Positions 1-12,065 of a stretch of DNA of 64,000 nucleotides are shown here, in pieces. The translations under genes were made by a program, and so were the position numbers. Positions within the stretch are counted from its first letter, which is position 1; each line of letters begins with the position of its first letter. The notes under the pieces were generated by a model. The model saw only the letters and a list, made by a program, of their open reading frames with translations. It had not been told where the DNA came from and ran no database searches. The DNA is taken from the NCBI GenBank assembly GCA_032622095.1, contig CP136064.1:43420989-43484988 (forward strand), in the 5' to 3' direction. This DNA comes from Siphonodentalium dalli. Taxonomy: Eukaryota; Mollusca; Scaphopoda; Gadilida; Siphonodentaliidae.

Positions 1-1481
1 ATTGAACGACTTCAGTCAATCTATCTGCCAGTTCATCAATCAGAATCACGATGATCGCGGTTGGTTGCCTTTGATTGACTGTGTTTGATTGGGCAGAGCA
101 CTTGGCTACTACAATAGAATGTCTTGTTCTCTCACACGCAAGTTTTGTCTTGGTCTTCAGACATGTATCTACCATGTGCACATGTGCGTGTTATCACGAC
201 AGGCAAGTCAATTTGTATTATGTCAGGTCATAATTATGTCATGCATATCTACGAATAATATAATGTCAGGTATATTGCTTGTTGTATATGTATAATTGGT
301 CACTTGTATATTTGCGAATCCTGAGTGTATTATTTCCAATATTCTCTTAAAGATAGCTTCGGGTACACACACACACGCGTTTTAAGACGCTCAAATTTTC
401 CAATGCGATGAGTCCATAAAATTTGCTCAGATTTGGAAATTCCCAGTAATAAGCGGGAATATATTTCTCTCGTAACTCCTGAAATCTTTTGCATTAGTCA
501 TTGCCGACCCGATTAATCCACCTCAGAAAATAAATAAGCCTGAACGAAAAGCCATGCACCCTTGTAAGGGATAGGGGTGGGGTGCACTTGATTTAAATAT
601 ATGTATTATCAAATAATGTGTGGTAAATATATGATTTTCGACAACTAAGGCCTCACGTGCCTTTAAAATATTTATCGACCTATTTAGATACTGAGAAAAA
701 TTCAGAGGCGAATAATAGTATGTGTATTTTGGAGCGCAAACCGCCGAGTGGCTTTAAATACAAAGTATTGCTATAAATAAAATGGATTTACTTGTGTGTC
801 TTGTATGCCAGTTTTATTGCCTATGTTGGGGTCAATACATGTGACATAGAAAACTACATCACACTGGCTCCCAACTGGGTGACATTTGGCCTGGAGTGGA
901 CATAGTCGTGCTATTGGTTTGGTTGTCCAGCCCATCATGAATTGTGGATCGACATCAATTGTTATAACAGAGATGATGTGTTCGTTTGTATAGATCTAAA
1001 TACGCGAACGATTGCATACATGTATATAACGGATCCAGGGAATTATGGCATTAAGGTCTCGCGGGTTACTGGTGTGTACGGATGCATATAAGAACAGTCG
1101 TCATTCCCTTAATAACCAGAGGCAAGTCCGGCCGCCAGGTCACGGATGCGTGTTTTGGCGTATAAAGTTTTTTTCTCTGCGGATTTTGTAAATTCAGGTA
1201 TCCGACATCAATATTTTATCGGCTGGCCATCTGTCAGCCTTGAGCAATTTTTTTTTTTGCGCCCTAAAAAGTATACCCCCCCCCCCAATTTTTTCCCAGA
1301 CGTAAAACCAGTAACTTGGAATTTGTTGCAAATTCACATGACTAATCATGCTGTTTGGAACCGGTTCAGTAAAATGACTTTATTTTGTATTTTATATATT
1401 AACTGATCATAGGAGCAATTAAATATGCAATTATTGGGGTCCTATCCACTTGTGATCCATCACAAATTCGATTTTACAGAA
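1..1481. other. Intergenic/repeat-poor stretch
   Basis: No coding region I can support. It holds a short AC run near 367-376, a T-run followed by a C-run near 1249-1287, and one repeat fragment at 628-666 listed separately. The open frames at 89-295 and 1146-1406 have no recognisable domain and the second crosses homopolymers. Confidence 0.6.
628..666 (-). repeat. Terminal fragment of family H
   Basis: The reverse strand matches the start of the family H copy at 39885, including TTTAAAGGCACGTGAGGCC and the following TTAGTTGTCGAAAAT. The match stops after about 36 bases, so only one end of the element remains. Confidence 0.65.
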
Positions 1482-1483
1482 TA

Positions 1484-3560
1484 GTCCAGGAGATATTGGT
1501 AGACCTCTGCACCCCCCCCCCCAGGACTTAACTTCACCTCACTAATTTTCTTCCTTAAGGTCTCCTCTTATTTATTTTCACTTGTTAACAAGAAAAAAAA
1601 GTGGCCGCAGAGACTCCAGACAAGATGGCGTCCATCATGGCGGCCATTTTTTGTATATGCACCAGGTCTCTTTGATCGCCGTTATAGTAAAGATGATGTC
1701 ACATGCGGTCTTGTTTTCCGTTCGATTCGTTATGGTAATATACAACCCTTACAAATTAGCAAAAAATCCGACACAAAAATCCAATATGGCGGCCAAGATG
1801 GCCGCCGAAATGTGAAAAATTGCTATTTTTCGGACATTTCACCACCTTTCGTTTGTCTCTGTGGGAAAATATTGGCACCTTGACGCGATTTTATACATTT
1901 ATCGTCTAGAAGAGTCATTGGCGAACACAAGGGGACCATAATATACATTCCTTGACGGATATTTTTGTCCGATATCACGTTTTCCCAAATGCCGGTATAA
2001 TTCGGTCAAAGCCAAAACGACGCTAATAACGCAATGTCTGTTTCGAATCAATGAGTGTTATTGCTATTATTACTCCAGCCATGATTATATAAGTGCAGGA
2101 GATACTCGGGCTAGGATTCCTCTTATACCTGAGTTGAGGAATATTCACCCAAATCCAAAATGGCGGCCAAAATGGCCACCAGAAATAGATTTTAACATCA
2201 GTGAGAGTTATTGTCACGACAACTCCACACCTGCTTACTATTGTGAGTTGGGAACACTTAGTTGAATAACTTTCCTTATATTGCATCCAAATAAAAGTCC
2301 CCCAAATCCAAAATGGCGCCCACAATGGCCGACAAATTTTGAAAAATCACCAAAATTCCCTCATGTTCACATCATTGGGCATTATTGTCGAGAAAACTCC
2401 ACACATGCTGACAGTTGAGTTGTAAATACTGAGGTGAAGTAATTACCTTTCATCCCATGCAAGAAATGGTTTTCCAAATCTAAGATGGCGGCCAAAATGG
2501 CGACCGATATTTGAAAACACGCCTACATTCCTTTACTTTCTTACGATGGGCGTTATTGTTTCGCGAATTCTACCCACCATCACATGTTGATATGGAATAT
2601 TGGTATGAAGTATTCATTTGAGTTTGTCAATTGATACTCAAGGTCAAGATGGCAGGTAAACTGGAGGCCAGAAATTGAAAAGAAATCGATATATTCACAT
2701 ACAAATTTCAACTTTTTGTCATAGTATCGATATGTATGGACGAAACTATACACAAACCATATATTAGTTCAATTTAAAACGTATCAAAACGCATAACATT
2801 GATCGGGTCCTTCTGGAAGTACGAAAACCCACACTTAATATAGCGATGTGTCATTTCGAAATCCATTTGACACTTCGCGCCGATAATGGCCGTAACCGTA
2901 GGTGCGCCGAATAGCCACATTAGAACAATTACCTGGTAAAATATTCTGATTTGCCACGTCCTTAATGATCTGGACCAGTTTCCATTTCTTTGCCTGATAA
3001 ATCTAGGTCGCTCACACCGACAAAGTATTCAACACTTCCTGTGAGAATGGTCCCTTTAATCATAACGTTTCAAACAATTAATTTCCCGTGTCTGGCTTAA
3101 GATTTTAGATGCTTGCTAAATATGGGATTTGTTCGTCATCTTGAACTAGAAAGGCATATGGTCGATAAGTATACAAGCTTACAGAAGGTCATCTCTATGT
3201 ATGTCTTTCTCATACCCCGTGGGGATAATGACATGTATACATGGCGAACTTCCCAGTTAACTAGTCACTTCTCAATAGATGGTTCAACTCACAAACTTAT
3301 CGAACGTATTGGCATACGTGGACAACTTCGGCAGTGTTTCGGAGGTAGCTAGCTGTCTCATTCCCTTGGACAGATGGCTATCTGCTAAGGAGAAGACCAT
3401 AATGTACCGACTACCCACACTTCTTGATCATGATCATAAGCAAACTGTGTGACGTCCCGCAGTCGTCTCGTCGAATAGCTCCCAGCAAAGAAGAACAATA
3501 CTCGCGGTGCTAGTTTGTGGACATGCGCCATGACAGTGGGAATGCAATGGGACACGGTAT
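1484..3560 (+). repeat. A1 left arm
   Basis: About 2.1 kb that pairs with 4900-7109 on the opposite strand, with substitutions and small indels. Doublets of the AAGATGGCGGCC type occur near 1622, 1787, 2156, 2310, 2485 and 2647. The open frames here, such as 2023-2325 reverse and 3113-3352 forward, are by-products of the repeat; similar frames appear in the other arm and in A2. Confidence 0.8.
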
Positions 3561-3650
3561 ACAAGTAGTAGTATGTGTGGCTCGTTACCTCCACATCTAA
3601 AAATAGAATTTTTGGGTCTAAAATTGTTTGTACTAAATTATTCCCAAAAA

Positions 3651-3848
3651 AAAATTTCAAAACCCAAAACTTCCAAAATTTCAAAAACTTCCAAAATTTC
3701 AAAAACTTTCAAATATTTCAAAAATTTCAAAAACTTCCAAAATTTCCAGAATTTCCAAAAACTTCCAAAATTTCCAAAACTTCCAAAATTTCCAAAACTT
3801 CCAAAATTTCCAAAACTCCAAAAATTTCCAAAATTTCCAAAATTTCAA
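3651..3848 (+). repeat. TTCCAAAA low-complexity tandem array
   Basis: About 200 bp of degenerate TTCCAAAATTTCCAAAAC units. Because the array lacks T-A-A/T-A-G/T-G-A combinations it stays open in several frames, giving frames of 92-137 codons rich in K, F, P and S. I regard these as non-coding. Confidence 0.85.
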
Positions 3849-4481
3849 TATAATGAAGATGGCGAGCAACCAATTTTCGACTGGCCTGAGGCATTACGTT
3901 ATGGAATGAATAACGACAGCGGATCAGAATGCATACATATAGTACGTCACTTGGACATTTTTATCAGTTTATCACGTTATCACTAAATGTGGCAATCGGG
4001 TATCCACCGATGCCTGCAATGTATTATTTATAATAATTGGACTCATTGATCTCACGTAAATAATACTCTTAGTTGTTCCAATAAAATAGTTATCAAATTC
4101 GATCACCAATAGATTTGACTGTGGAATGTAATGACCTTTAACTTATTTATCGATCTAAAGGGACACTCATTATGAATGAATGTTAACAATACAAGCGCAC
4201 GAATGAAGAGCGTTGAACATATACGAAATTACTACACGAATGAATTGAACCTTGAAATTTATATTTCACATCTTACCAACAACAGCTACAGACATAATCA
4301 TAGTATTATACTGTCTTGCATGTACACACGCTATGACATCATTAAAGGCGGACAATCCACTCACGGTGTGACAACAGATACGGACATAGGCATAGTGTTA
4401 TACAGTCTTCTATGTACCCACGCTATGACACCATTAACGTACATTGGATGTTAGGTCTATGACTCTTGAGTATGCACCAAT

Positions 4482-4620
4482 CAATGAGCAAATGAGCAAA
4501 AAAATGAGCAAATGAGCAAAAAAATGAGCAAATGAGCAATAAAAATGAGCAAATGAGCAATAAAAATGAGCAAATGAGCAAAAAAATGACCAAATGAGCA
4601 ATACAAATGAGCAAATGAGC
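4482..4620 (+). repeat. AAATGAGC minisatellite
   Basis: About 140 bp of AAATGAGC units separated by AAAA, TAAAA or ACA linkers, at the inner edge of the A1 spacer. It ends exactly where similarity to A2 begins (GTTGAACATTTCACCCTTG). It is open on the reverse strand in two frames, which is a low-complexity artefact. Confidence 0.9.
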
Positions 4621-4899
4621 GTTGAACATTTCACCCTTGCGTTGATGGCATTGTACTTTCTTGAACCATACCGACCACCACCCAGCGTGAGTATGACATA
4701 TTATCGGTAACTATCAAATGCATCGTCCTGAAGACTACATCCATCCCAGTCTGGTGGGACTTATATAGTAGTAGCCCATGGTACACGTCTGGTTCGTTGA
4801 TTAAGAACGGCTTCCAAGCGGATTGAAAGATACAATCTTAGCATACAAGGAAAGAAAAGCCACATGAGATCATGTCTGAATCTAAAACATACCCAAAGA

Positions 4900-7109
4900 A
4901 GGGGCGGTGCAGTCATAGTCCAATTTCATTTCCACTATCATGACACATGCCCACAAACTAGCACCGCATGTATTGTTATTATCTGCTTGGATCTGTACGG
5001 TGAGACGATTGATGGACGCCACCAGGACTGTTCTTACGATCATGGTCAAGAAGTGTGGATATATTATGCATTATGGTCTTCTACGCCTTAGCAGAAAGGC
5101 ATCCGTCAAATGTTAGGCTTTCAACATTCGAAGCCATATACAGCAGTTGTCCGGCTACGTCAGTACGTGAATATGTGAATTGGTGAACCATATATTGAGA
5201 AGTGGCTGGATGGGAAGATCACCAGATGTACAGTTTGTTATCCACATTAGATAACCAAATCTGAAAAATACGCAGATAGAGAGATCCTTCTGAAAGCTAG
5301 TATACGCATCGACCGCATACCTTTGTAGTTTATCACGCAAGATGTCGCTCAGATCCCATATGTAGCATCTGAATTATACCATAAGCTACCACGAATGAAG
5401 CTCGCCAAGAATAAGGATAAGAATTCCCAGCTTTCGAGACAAACACGTGAGCTTGACACTGGCATATGTGTTGTTTGAAACATTCCGATTAGTGGGACCC
5501 TTCTACCAAGAAGTGTAGAACAATGAGTTGGAGTGAACGAGATAGATTAATGTGACGAGACGGATGCTGATCCAGATAATGCTGAATGTGGCAAATCAGA
5601 ATAAGCTCAGGTACTGTTGTTTTGATTCTTGGAAGTCATAATATGACTATTCGGCGCACCCATATACGGTTACGGCCATTATGGGCGCTTAGTGGAGAAT
5701 GGATTTCTAAATGCCACATCGCGATTATTGCGGGTTTTCATCCTTCCAGAAGGCGACGACCTACGTTGGAACTAATAGATGGCTTATGTACCGTTTCGTC
5801 CAATGCATACATATTGATATTATGACAAAAAGTTGAAATTAGTATGTGACAATTTCGACTTCTTTTCAATTTCTGGCCGCCAGTTTGGCAGTCATCTTGA
5901 TTGTGAGAGTTGGCCAAACTCAAATGAATACTTCATATCAATGTTCCATGTGAATACTTCATATCAATGTTCCATATGGGTAGAATTCGCGTAACAATAA
6001 CGCCCATAGTAAGAAAGTAAAGGAATGTAAGCTTGTTTTCAAAGTTCGGAAGCCATTTTGGCCGCCATCTTCGATTTGGAATACAATTTCCTTCATCAGA
6101 TGCAAGGTAATTACTTCACCTCAGTATTTACAACTTAACTGTCAGCATGTGTGGAGTTTTCTCGGCAATAATGCCCAATGATGTGAACATGAGGGAATTT
6201 CGGTGATTTTTCAAAATTTGTCGGCCATTGTGGGCGCCATTTTGGATTTGGGGGACCTTTATTTGGATGCAATATAAGGACAGTTATTCGACTAAGTGTT
6301 CCCAACTCACAATAGTAAGCATGTGTGGAGTTGTCGTGACAATAACATTCACTGATGTTAAAATCAGCGATTTTCGGCGATTTTTCTATTTCTGGTGGCC
6401 ATTTTGGCCGCCATCTTGGATTTGGGTGAATATTCCTCAACTCAGGTATAAGAGGAATCCTAGCCCGAGTATATCCTGCACATATATAATCATGGCTGAA
6501 GTAATAATAGCAATAACACTCATTTATTCGAAACAGACATTGCGTTATTAGCGTCGTTTTGGCTTTGACCGGATTATACCGGCATTTGGGAAAACGTGAT
6601 ATCGGACAAATATATCCGTCAAGGAATGTATATTATGGTCCCCGTGTGTTCGCCAATGACCCTTCTAGACGATAAATGTATAAAATCGCGTCTAGGTGCC
6701 AATATTTTCCCACAGAGACAAACGAACGGTGGTGAAATGTCCGATAAATAGCAAATTTTCACATTTCGGCGGCCATCTTGGCCGCCATATTGGATTTTTG
6801 TGTCGGATTTTTGGCTAATTTATAAGGGTTGTATATTACCATAACGAATAGAACGGAAACCAAGACCGCATGTGACATCTTCTTTACTATAACGGCGATC
6901 AAAGAGACCTGGTGCATATACAAAAAATGGCCGCCATGATGGAGGCCATCTTGTCTGGAGTCTCTGCGGCCACTTTTTTTTCTTGTTAACAAGTGAAAAA
7001 AAATTAGAGGAGACCTTAAGGAAGAAAATTAGTGGGGTGAAGTTAAGTCCTGGGGGGGGGGGGTCCTGAGGGGGGGGGGGGTGCAGAGGTCTAGCAATAT
7101 CTCCTGGAC
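4900..7109 (-). repeat. A1 right arm
   Basis: Inverted partner of 1484-3560. Motif doublets of the GGCCGCCAT type lie near 6050, 6222, 6398, 6768 and 6927. A 30-bp local duplication (TTCATATCAATGTTCCAT twice) at about 5931-5977 is specific to this arm. G-runs at about 7052-7081 sit at the position of the C-run in the left arm. Confidence 0.8.
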
Positions 7110-7111
7110 TA

Positions 7112-7654
7112 GAACGCGTTATAAAATTTCACAAAAAAATCACAACTGGGATTCTAGTCATATTTCAACAAGAAATGAACAGAAGGTTGCAATTAAGTAA
7201 GGCATACTATTACCTATACATATTCCAACTAAGTGAAACCAAAATTCTTACTTTGGCTCCAAATGGCCGCCAAAATATGGAAAATGGTAAATATTGCCCT
7301 AGGGTGTCTTGCAATCGCTTACAAGTTGTGGTTGATGTACAAAATTGGCCTTATGCCTTATGCCTTATGCCTTCTGTACATTGAATACTAACATGTCTGC
7401 TGCATTATGATTAATTGTTACTGTTGTCATCACTGACATCACCAAAAATATTGGACTTTTCTCACAAAAACTTGACATAAATATCGGCAAAAATTAACTT
7501 CAGGTTTCCATTACTGAGCCCATTGAACTCTGTGTAAACGGGTTTGTATTGACGCTGAATGCACCAATGAACTCACAAATCATATCATCCACGACAATCA
7601 AAAGAGTTGAGCGCAGTATAAAGCCGTGTTATAGCGTGCACTCATCGATCCGTC
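7112..7654. other. Stretch between A1 and C1
   Basis: No gene supported. A short CCTTATG triplication lies near 7352-7376, and one AAATGGCCGCC motif near 7263 resembles the family A motif without the rest of the arm. Confidence 0.5.
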
Positions 7655-8057
7655 TTAACCCTTTACCCAACAAACCGGCCAAAAACGCCCAAATAAAGCT
7701 TCGACAGCCTAAAATATCTTCGGTCTGTCTCAATAACACCATACAAATATGGATATCATTGGAACCGGTTCATTGACCACATTGTGATGGTTACAGGTAT
7801 GCCCTGTGCCAATGCATTCTCTTATATATGCGGTCGACCATAGGTCGCCTCGAATATATAAGAGATTGCATTGGCCTAAAAAAAAACTTTTTTTAACACT
7901 TTTTACCATTTTTTCTTACAACAATTTTATAATTTGTTCTTACATTTTTAATATGTTAAGCCAATGCATTGTATTATATATGCGAGGCGACCTATGGTCG
8001 ACTCGCATATATAAGAGAATGCATTGGCACAGGACGTTCTGTTGGGTAAAGGGTTAA
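7655..8057 (+). mobile_element. Family C MITE, copy C1 (piggyBac-like)
   Basis: A 403-bp element with TTAA at both ends and inverted termini TTAACCCTTTACCCAACA / TGTTGGGTAAAGGGTTAA. TTAA target duplications and CCC-starting ends are typical of piggyBac-type transposons. Inside are two large palindromes (7809-7874 and 7961-8027), each made of two copies of an arm starting CCAATGCATTCTCTTATATA. An asymmetric arm of about 130 bp follows the left end. There is no coding capacity. Confidence 0.85.
7809..8027. repeat. C1 paired 67-bp palindromes
   Basis: Two imperfect palindromes of 66-67 bp separated by an AT-rich spacer. The second is the reverse complement of the first, apart from scattered changes, so the segment can form two local hairpins or one long one. 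Confidence 0.85.
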
Positions 8058-8963
8058 AACATGAGTAAATCGAGCGAACTCACTGAAAGTTACACAACAA
8101 ACATCACTCCTCAAGATCCCCTCGATGAGAATTGAGTTTGAGTGATTATTCAACATATTCTCATTCACATAGTAGTCTAGACACCACGGGGCGGGAGGTG
8201 GTCCCCCTCACCGAGTTTATGGGACCACAATATTCTTGATGCTGAACTATTCCCATTTTAGAATCCGGGCGTTGCAGACCCCAAGCAGGGCACATAATAT
8301 ATGTATTACTGACTTTTCCAATGGTACCCACCCGACAAAACCAAAACGCAAAAAGGCAAACCTGGTGTTCTTACATTTGGCCGACGGTGACTCTATCATA
8401 CCAACATTCATTTGTCGCCAGATTCTGTCAATTCACGACGTCACACATTGAGACGCGTCATGAAATTATTCATCGATTCAGTCAATTTGTCTCCTTTCAA
8501 CACCCACCTAATTATTTATGTACATGACAGGGTCACAAGTTTGGTATCAATGGAAACAACAACCAATATAGCATAAAATGATTCAACCAGGAAGATGATA
8601 TGTAACATAATTCTCGAAAGGTGTCCAAAAACTTAACCCTCACCAATGTAGCTATTTTGACAGGAGCATTGCTTGATCAAATGCGACCGCACAATTAAGA
8701 CAAATCACCTGTATAGAGAGCCCCATGAACCTCCGAGCAGACACAGACATAAAATAATGCAATAGCGACCATGTAATGACTGTCAAAATGGTCACAACGC
8801 CAAGCAATGCCACGACGAAAGCGACAAATTGGACAAACACGTAGAAGTAGAAATCCGTATTGGTAATATACAAGTCTGTTGTTTAATATCTGTAAATGTA
8901 CATATATCATTAAAACAGATCCATCTGAAGGTTATATCGGTCACTGTAACGCATGTGAAACCT
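8058..8963. other. Stretch between C1 and B1
   Basis: No assignable gene. The reverse-strand frame at 8652-8873 is rich in hydrophobic residues and the overlapping frame 8695-8910 has a few Cys/His residues. Neither matches a family I recognise. Confidence 0.4.
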
Positions 8964-8966
8964 AAT

Positions 8967-10797
8967 GGCCGGATTCGTCATCTCAGGTTTAAACCTGGTC
9001 TACGTAAACCTCTAGGTTTAAACCATCGTGAGTCAGAAAACCCGATAGCGCAGATCTAAGTGACGCATTCGATCGTCATCTCTGGTTTAAACCTGGTCCA
9101 GCCAGACCAATGATTTAGCGGTAATGTTTCTGTATCGTCGAGATAATTAATCGTACTTTCCTAATGCGGACCGCCTCGTTTTACTGATTGTAAAAATCAA
9201 TAATTACGACAGCGATCGTATATTGATTGGAAATTTATGAGCGAGAAGTAATCACACCTATAAAGCGTGTGGTGATAAGTTTTTGTCAATGTCGATATTG
9301 TATTTGCCTTTTATAAGGTTAAACCGGCAACTAAACCATCTAATTCTGCGGTCCAACTGAACCAGCTTTACCGAGGCTAAACTTGAGATGACGAATCCGT
9401 CCTTTCTTCATCGCGGTTTAGAGTTGTCAAACAGTCAAAGGGTGGAGCTGTAAATAATCTCGAGTGAGGGCGTGTCTAAGTGGCGACTGCCGACTGGTGT
9501 TATCATGTCACAGTTGATTCATTCGCACGCGAACTTTGCTCAGATATGGACGTTCCTTCAATATTATTTTTACAACTATCTTGTGGTTTTTTGTTTGGCA
9601 TGTGGCAATCACAAATAATGGTGTTTTAATTTTGACACCAAAACGATGCTACTGCATGACCAGATATGCTATACACATATTTTGCAGTCCTAAACTTATA
9701 TTGCTATAGGAGTCAAATTTGATAATTTATTTTGATGTAGATCATGCCACAAAGCTCTACTCTGGCTACGCCTATAAATTCCCTGGGAACGTTTTGATTT
9801 TCCGCATGACGGGAAATATATGACATTGAAAAAAAGCAACGCATGTAATATATTTCTTTATTAAAAGCTGTCCCTCTGCATGGTTGCCCACTTCCAACAG
9901 TTCAGATGCCGCTTCTGGTGTGCACTCATAAGTAAATTGCCTTCACTTGACTGACCTCTTGGTCCAGGATTGATTCGATTATGGGGCCTTTATTCAGCGT
10001 CAGAGGAGTCTGCGGCCCCTTTGTGCGATAGGAGTCTGCGACACCTTTGTGTTCATTTTGATCCATTTGAACATTTTAATTTAAAAACAAATTTAATTCA
10101 ATTTAAAACAAACAAATATTAATTTAAATTTTGGATTTTGTTTCTTGTTAGATTCAACTCCTTACTCAATTTAACAACAAAATAGTTTTCATTTTTTTTA
10201 AATTAAATTTTCCTTATTTTTAAATGAAATTTTGTAAGACCTAACGCCGTTATATCATCCGAGTCACCACACCTAATTTGACTGGAATCGGTCCAGGGGT
10301 ATTGTAGAACAGTTGCGAACGGACAGACAGATAGACAGCTCCTATACCCTTTAATATATACAGATATACATGTAAATACACCAATTTTTTTCTTTGCTGG
10401 TAAAGCATCTTGCAGAAAATCTATCACAAACAAAGTGATGAACAGCGCGTGAAACTCGTGTTGAGAGACATGCCCTTTGCCAGATTGAATTAAACCCAGA
10501 ATGAGATCGGATTAATGGTCCATGAGCGATACTTGTTTCTCAATGAATAAATCCATTGAGCGTGCACGCGTTCGCGATAATTTATAACTTGTCAATAACA
10601 ATTATTTCGGCCTGTCTTTTTGTCCGATTTGTAAGAGGGTAGTTTGACTGCATGCTCATATCATCGAACCGAGTTGTCAATTAGCTGGCAGCTGAACGAG
10701 AAAAACGCCCCCTTAGACCCGGTTTGGCTGGACCGCCAATGTAGGTTTAAACCGGGTTTAAACTCGGAGGTTCAAACCTGAGATGACGAATCCGACC
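8967..10797 (+). mobile_element. Family B transposon, copy B1 (3-bp TSD)
   Basis: A 1,831-bp non-coding element. The left end is GGCCGGATTCGTCATCTC and the right end is its inverted counterpart ending GACGAATCCGACC. It is flanked by a 3-bp duplication AAT (8964-8966 and 10798-10800). Subterminal regions carry repeated GGTTTAAACC palindromes. Three-bp target duplications are known for PIF/Harbinger-type elements, so that class is a candidate, but no transposase is present. Copies B2 and B3 lie in the same orientation. The 40 bp at 9456-9495 is identical in all three. Confidence 0.85.
9456..9495 (+). other. Invariant 40-bp core of family B (B1)
   Basis: This segment, containing GTGAGGGCGTGTCTAAGTGG, is identical at 17449-17488 and 53959-53998 although flanking sequence varies by substitutions and indels. 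TGTCTAAGTGG resembles a pol III A box with one mismatch; a weak B-box-like GATTCA motif follows about 35 bp downstream. Function unknown. Confidence 0.6.
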
Positions 10798-10800
10798 AAT

Positions 10801-12065
10801 GCTTACGTCTTTAATGTTCGGGTTTTCTGTTTTGAATACTTTCAACAGTCGGGCAAACTAATAATTTCGGGTATGCACTGCACGAAGCATATTGTTTCGC
10901 CACACAATGAGTGGTAGTTTCATTCGGCATGATGATTAATTAATTAATGTAACACAGAAACTGAAGTGCATACCCTTGAGGTATAAATACTAATTTCCGG
11001 AATTTTCAACATTCTCGGCGATAATAAACCATACACGGATGTCGCAATGCTTATTATACTGAAAAGAAACACCAATCGCTTCAATAGATTAGCACCCCAT
11101 CTCACTATATCAAAGAGACAGCACATCGCAAATTGTATGTAAGACAAATTTTCACGCTGCTCCCAACCGGGTTTTGGTAGATAATTGTATTCAGATAGCT
11201 TCAGTCGGTACTTTGCAACTGGAATATGCTACCACGCAATGCACAATATTAGTTTTCAGTATCTTATTGTTTGAAACAAATAATATTGGCTGCGCTTTTG
11301 TTTGCAAAACGACGATAATTAACAGCTCTGAGTATTCAACACAGCTTCGAGTGTTTATAATTCAACATTTGCCGTGATAAAATAGAAATGAAGAATAATC
11401 TTGCTCAAAATAGTTATTTTTACAAATATTATATCCAAATTGAAAACACACACGTCATTCTTATATATTATCCGGGATCAGCCATCCGTACGTGCATCTT
11501 GCACCGCGTGTTACTATGGTATTGCTAGGAATATGCACTTGGCGGGAAAAGTTATTTGATTTTACGGCACCAATCCTATACGTTTTTTTTCGGTCAGCAC
11601 CAATGAAACTTGTAGATAATAATCGGATATATACAAAGCGAGACAACTCTATTGTTTTGTTGGTAATTTATATATGATACTACAACCGTAATGAATGTTG
11701 ATTTCCGTTCTGTTCCAACCACGACACGCGAATACAAGAAGCAACAACTGGCTTCAACCAAATTAAAATCATTCCGCGCCTGCAAATATCTGACAGCAGA
11801 GCTCATCGGTCATTCGATAAGTAAAGATTGGATTATTCCACGTGTCTCGTAAAGATATACGTTGACACAGAACTTTGAACGGTTTGACTGTGTTCGGGTA
11901 GGCGTCATGGAACGTGAGTCAGGTGACTTTCGTTGGCAATGGCAATACACGTTACAAGTTACACATACGTGTGTCTGATCCTGGCTATTAATTGGATGCA
12001 GTGATTCTCGATGGCGAAATCGTTTTTGTTAGTTTATCGCTGATCGTTTATCTGAGCGTGTGCGC
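10801..12065. other. Stretch between B1 and D1
   Basis: AT-rich with no repeat or gene that I can identify. Short frames at 10944-11147, 11174-11377 and 11461-11806 overlap on both strands and lack domain features. Confidence 0.5.

Larger units (their letters stand above)
3561..4899 (+). repeat. A1 central spacer
   Basis: Loop region between the A1 arms. From about 4620 to 4899 it matches the centre of A2 (around 48000-48220) in inverted orientation. The remaining kilobase (3590-4620), including two low-complexity arrays, has no counterpart in A2 and is probably a later insertion or expansion. Confidence 0.6.
1482..7111 (+). mobile_element. Family A giant foldback element, copy A1
   Basis: A 5.6-kb element bounded by inverted ends: GTCCAGGAGATATTGG at 1484 and CAATATCTCCTGGAC ending at 7109, both flanked by TA (1482-1483 and 7110-7111). 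Directly inside each end is a homopolymer of C or G. The left arm (about 1484-3560) and right arm (about 4900-7109) are near-complete inverted copies; for example the arm text around 2030-2330 recurs inverted at 6240-6550. The arms are built from degenerate units of roughly 160 bp, each with an AAAATGGCGGCC-type doublet. No transposase frame is visible. TA flanks would fit a Tc1/mariner-type target site, but this is inference from two bases. A second copy, A2, lies inverted at 45796-50352. Confidence 0.85.

Noticed and set aside
3573-3986. 137-codon forward frame with Lys/Phe/Pro/Ser repeats
   Set aside because: It is produced by the TTCCAAAA array, which is open in several frames on both strands, so there is no evidence of coding.
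6228-6551. Frames of about 100 codons in family A with WWPFWPP-type peptides
   Set aside because: Equivalent frames recur in each arm because of the AATGGCCGCC units; they contain no conserved protein signature.
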